Origin: Synaphobranchus kaupii
Lineage: Eukaryota; Chordata; Actinopteri; Anguilliformes; Synaphobranchidae
Length of the DNA stretch: 64,000 nt
NCBI GenBank assembly: GCA_029718625.1
Contig: CM056380.1
Location: 113,780,746-113,844,745, forward strand
Direction: 5' to 3'
Below are positions 59,857-64,000 of this stretch, one piece after another (position 1 is the stretch's first letter; every line of letters begins with the position of its first letter). The position numbers and the translations under genes are program-made. Below the pieces are notes generated by a model that saw only the letters and a list, made by a program, of their open reading frames with translations, was not told the DNA's origin and made no database searches.

Positions 59857-61736
59857 GAGCCTGTATGGCATGCCTCCAATCTCGCCCACTCTGTGGGTGA
59901 AGCAGTCCCCTCCCTTTCTCTCTCCCTCCACAGACACTGACCCTGGCTCGCCCACAGCCCCTTTGTTTAGCTCAGCGCTCATCTGCTGTTTTTATCATTT
60001 CATGACACCATTGGTATTATCGCTGCCTGCTTCTCTCGAATCAGCCCAGTAAAATTCCAGCTGCCAATACAGCTCCCCTGCTCTCGCCCAGGGGCTCCCC
60101 AATAATCCTAACCAGTTTGCCCAGGTTCAGCTCATTAAAATCAACCAATAGACATCTGTAAATTCTACAGAAAAAAAATACTTTAAATAATGCTTTAACA
60201 CATAACCAAAATTGTTTTCAGGGACTGCTGGGTGGTTCATTCTATTAAGGCACTGTTCTACTGCACGGATGGGCCCTGTGGTCTGGTATCGAATCAACTG
60301 TGGCCGACAGCCCTATCTATCGGCTATCCACGAGTAGCTCCAACATCAGCCAGGGATGGGAGTGTTTCACCAGCGACCCAAATCAGGCACCTGCAAGTTC
60401 ATCTGTTCAGTTGTACGGGAAGCATCTTCCTCTGACTCAGGTAGATGAAGCTTGCAATGAGCACTGCAGATCAATCCGTTTGTCATTCAATATTTTCACT
60501 GAAGATCAGTCAGTGTGATACTCAGTTTGAAACCCCAACTCTATTTTTACATTCATTCATTCATTGGACATTGTTCTTGAAAGCTTATAGCTAAACGTTT
60601 ATAATTATAATAAATGGGGTGGCAAATATCAACAATTAACTATACATCTCTGGCAGTTAAGCAGACAAGAAAGCTAAGATGACCTCCGTAGTAATAGGCA
60701 GATGGAGTTTTGTCACTCAGCCTGTGAAGTGCAGGACGGTAAAAAAAAAAGCCTTGGGCTATAAGCTGGTATGGACATAAGGACTGGTTAAAATATTCAG
60801 GATAAGTTGAAAAATAAAACTTGCCTCAGCAGAATTTCATATTTTTCCCACCAGGTGGCCAGCAGTGAGAATCTCTGTTCTTCCAGAAGAAAATCTACTT
60901 TTGGAAGTAGCTTCTGCAGAAGCCACCATAGCATTAACTGTATAATAGCAATTAATCCATTTGAAAATATGTATTAGTTATAACACATTTCTTTTTTTTT
61001 TACAATAAAGACAGAAAGCACTGAACTAAATTTGCTTACCAGAGGGAATTTAAGAAGCAGAAGACCCAGAACTAATAGAGGGAAACTGGGACAGTATTGC
61101 CTGACCTGAAGAAAGGGCAAGAGAAACACTGCTCTAAAACTATGACAAATTCAACCAACAAAGAAACAAACACAAATGAAGGCTTGTAATACTGACATCT
61201 CCAAGTTAACAGCGACAAAGACACCACGCAAGCAGCGGAAAGAACAGCTTTTGTGTTTGTCTACGTTAAGTATTCATATTTCACAGAGCAAAACAAAAAT
61301 CAAATATGTTGTATTAACTGTAGTGACGACATTTTAGAAACTAGAACAGTGTTGGGGGGGCTATACTGTATATCATGCAAGTGAATCATGAACAGAGGAT
61401 AATTCTAAGGTCCATACCTCTAACGCACGTGGCGTGTAATAGGAATGCATCAAACAGACAGGTTCAGCAATCAACATCTGTCATCTGTGCTGAAAACTGT
61501 GCATCATCCTGACGGGGCTGTCAGCCACAGTCCACACTAGAATTATTCAAATTTGATACTGGACTGTGCGGTGCGGTGCATCCACACAGTCCCTTAACAG
61601 GACAAGCCCTTTCTTAAACACATTTTCAACAACCCGGCCTGAAGAAGAGATTGGTTGTAATAAAACCCATTACACAAGGGGGTCCCCCCAGGACTAAGCT
61701 TGGGCAGTTGGGCACCACTGTGCAAGAGAATGTACA

Positions 61737-61784
61737 GTGCCCCTTGGCTGGGGACCTTGGATTCCTTGGCTGGGGACCTTGGCC
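61737..61784. repeat. Short direct duplication
   Basis: CCTTGGCTGGGGACCTTGG occurs twice, 24 bases apart. Confidence 0.9.
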
Positions 61785-64000
61785 TTTAGCTTAGCGGGCT
61801 AATTGTACGTCTTGTACAGTGGCCAGTGAGGGTCACAGTTCGAAGCCCACAGAGGACTCTCATTACACGTCCACAGCACCGGTTCAGACTGGCCACAGCT
61901 GAGAGTACTTTGCTGCGGGTTCTCGACTGAAGACCGCTTGGATGACGAAACACCTCTACAAGCTCAGGTAAGGAGGACCCGCTGGGAGCAGGTTCATAAG
62001 CAGGGAAACTGGATGAGGGCCCAGGTTCGGCCCTCCTCCTTCAGGGGCGTGTTTATGAACTAGAGAAACTTAGTCCACAGCTGCAGACAGAAGCGGAACA
62101 GGGACATAGAGGGGTGGGTGGGGGGGGGAGGGAGAGTAGTCACCCTTTAACTAGGCCAGTGCAGCCAATTATTTTAGGCTGGGATGATGAATAGAATGCC
62201 TTGTGGGTCCACTCTGGTGGTGTCTGAGCAAAGGCGAAGGAGAATGTGATTGAAGGTGGGAACAAATAAGGCTATACCTTATACCCACCCTTTTCTGATT
62301 TGAGAGGCTATAAATAAAACAGAGCTTCTATTAGACTGAGCACCATGAATTAGGGCGGGATTGGGGAACCTCCTTACCTGGCGGTGGCTGGGGCTGGTTG
62401 AAGGGTGTGGGGTGGGGGGCATGGAGGGAGACCGTACATGCAATGGAAAACCTAAAAATACATCGTGATTTAAGGGATTTCTAGATTTTTTTCAGATAAA
62501 AGTGGGAAGGTACAGACACAGATTGAGGTGTCTCCTTTTAAATCAGCCATCCGACGGGTTTTAAAATATCAACCAAGAAACACTGGGCAGAACCCCAATC
62601 AAAGATGTATTTACCAGTGTCTATGCCAGCGTCATCATTCACTTTCCACAAACGGCTTCCCCCACATTAGTTACCGTTACCAATGTGGCATGTAAAAACA
62701 CATTTCATTAAAGTAATCACCTTATTTTCGGACTATGTGTAATGTAAGCTCACCATAAACAGTGTGTGTTTGTATACTTTCCAGCGCGTACATCCAAATA
62801 ATATTTTGTCCCCTTTCAAACTAATAAATCAAATTCAATGATTCATTGGTTTAAGTTTCCTCGGGAATCACGTCTTGAATACACTCCTCAATCAGCCAAT
62901 CAAACTGCAGGTGCTTAGTCTTTTGACGCTACAGCCCTATGAATTGAAGACATCATTGCTGATTAAACAATACTGTTTAAATATAAATATGAATATAAAA
63001 TATGCATTTCGATGTGAATATGAAATATGTCCCAGAGGGTTAAAAAAAGTCTGTTCCCTTTTAATGTCCGCTTCGTGGGGGGAAATGTAATTTAATGTAA
63101 ACAAGCAACAAATGCAATGCATGAAAACAGTCACAATATATTGTCTGTTATGGTATATAATATTATACTCACTACTGTACTGACTGACTGACTGGAGGCA
63201 GACAGAAGGCCTACTCTGTCCAATATCTCCACCTGGTGGAATGGTGGTGCTTGGTATCACATGATGGCGATTTTATTCATTGAGTTGAATATTTATAGTG
63301 CAAATGTGGTATAACTCTGACTCTAAAGTGTATTTTGGTATTATTTATAAAATAGCAGACAATACAGTTTTGCTTAATATTTTGTTAGATTTTCCTTAAA
63401 CTTTGAAGCAGATGTTTAATTTTACCCATTTTGATAAAAAGAGGCTGCATTTGAAATTAAATTAGTCAGTGTTCATGCTGGATATCAAGCTACATGTAAG
63501 AAAATCTTCAGAGGAAGGACTCAGAACTTCATTTATTCATGTGGACTTTGCCGCCATGCGATATCAGTGAATTAGGATTATAGAACTCCACTATTATTAC
63601 AAATAATAATGATCTAACTCTAATACATTTAACTACGTTTGAATTATTATGGTATATTTAATCCAATATATATTTAGCTGTGATAACCTTGATCTGGAAA
63701 TCCTGCTCTAGTTTTGCACGTTGCATCTACCCTCCAGCGCCAGATGGTGGGTTGGGACGATGTAACACTTTGATAACACCCTGTCAGCAGACCTTCTCCT
63801 GCCAAAATGGCCAAAGCTGAACAGGGCTGGCTTGGTTGGCACTCAGACGAGAGGTCACAGGAAACCAGGTTGCTGCAGGAAATTATGTCAGCCACCCAAT
63901 GAAAAAAAAATCTTCACTGTGATGATGTAAGCTATGCTGCAAGAGTGCCAATGAAAATTCTTTGTAAAAATCCTTGTTACAAAAACATCCATCTGGACCT

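Larger units (their letters stand above)
53408..64000 (+). other. ank3 intron 12 (visible part), no further exon seen
   Basis: Begins GTAGGA. It holds the assembly gap, microsatellites and the L2 fragment listed separately. I looked for the expected next repeat (SGLTPIHVAAF) on the + strand and found none. A C-run lies at 57671-57690 and G-runs near 62117. 60240-64000 shows no gene or clear element. Confidence 0.6.

Noticed and set aside
54158..64000. Search for further ankyrin-repeat exons
   Set aside because: No TPLH/TPIH-type repeat with flanking AG and GT was found on the + strand.

Overview
This window is vertebrate nuclear DNA, almost certainly from a ray-finned (teleost) fish. The signs are small exons separated by long introns, abundant dinucleotide microsatellites and minisatellites, an L2-type LINE fragment with the teleost L2 tail, a tRNA-derived SINE ending in ATGG repeats, and many short inverted-repeat (MITE-like) insertions. 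There are no bacterial features, operons or CRISPR arrays.

One protein-coding gene is recognised: the 5' half of the membrane-binding (ankyrin-repeat) region of ankyrin-3 (ankyrin-G, ank3), on the + strand. I place twelve coding exons. A predicted first exon at 21703-21738 encodes a 12-residue N-terminus. Exons follow at 32698-32799, 33195-33293, 35231-35329, 40453-40551, 44205-44390, 45047-45070 (a 24-nt microexon), 48099-48197, 49619-49718, 50969-51069, 52487-52684 and 53309-53407. They encode ankyrin repeats 1-12 of the 24 expected, mostly one 33-residue repeat per exon. Diagnostic residues ([35 protein letters not shown]) fit ANK3 better than ANK2 or ANK1. The gene continues beyond the window; the next exon is either in the 500-N assembly gap (53658-54157) or downstream of 64000.

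Layout: 1-20.6 kb is upstream or distal-intron DNA with no supported gene. 20.6-21.7 kb holds a 39-bp minisatellite, a CT/C-rich tract and a CpG-rich putative promoter and 5' UTR. 21.7-53.4 kb is the ank3 exon series. 53.4-64 kb is the following intron, with the gap and an L2 fragment.

Points most worth a second look: (1) the microexon MMVNRTTE, which has weak splice sites and a CU-rich upstream tract; (2) three apparent extra bases in homopolymers of exons 9 and 10 that together restore the frame but scramble ankyrin repeat 9; (3) three separate minisatellites (24, 34 and 41 bp units) that end close to splice acceptors of ank3 exons, one of them within about 8 bases of its exon; (4) a nested MITE inside a SINE that has an 11-bp target-site duplication. 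I found no undescribed multi-gene system.
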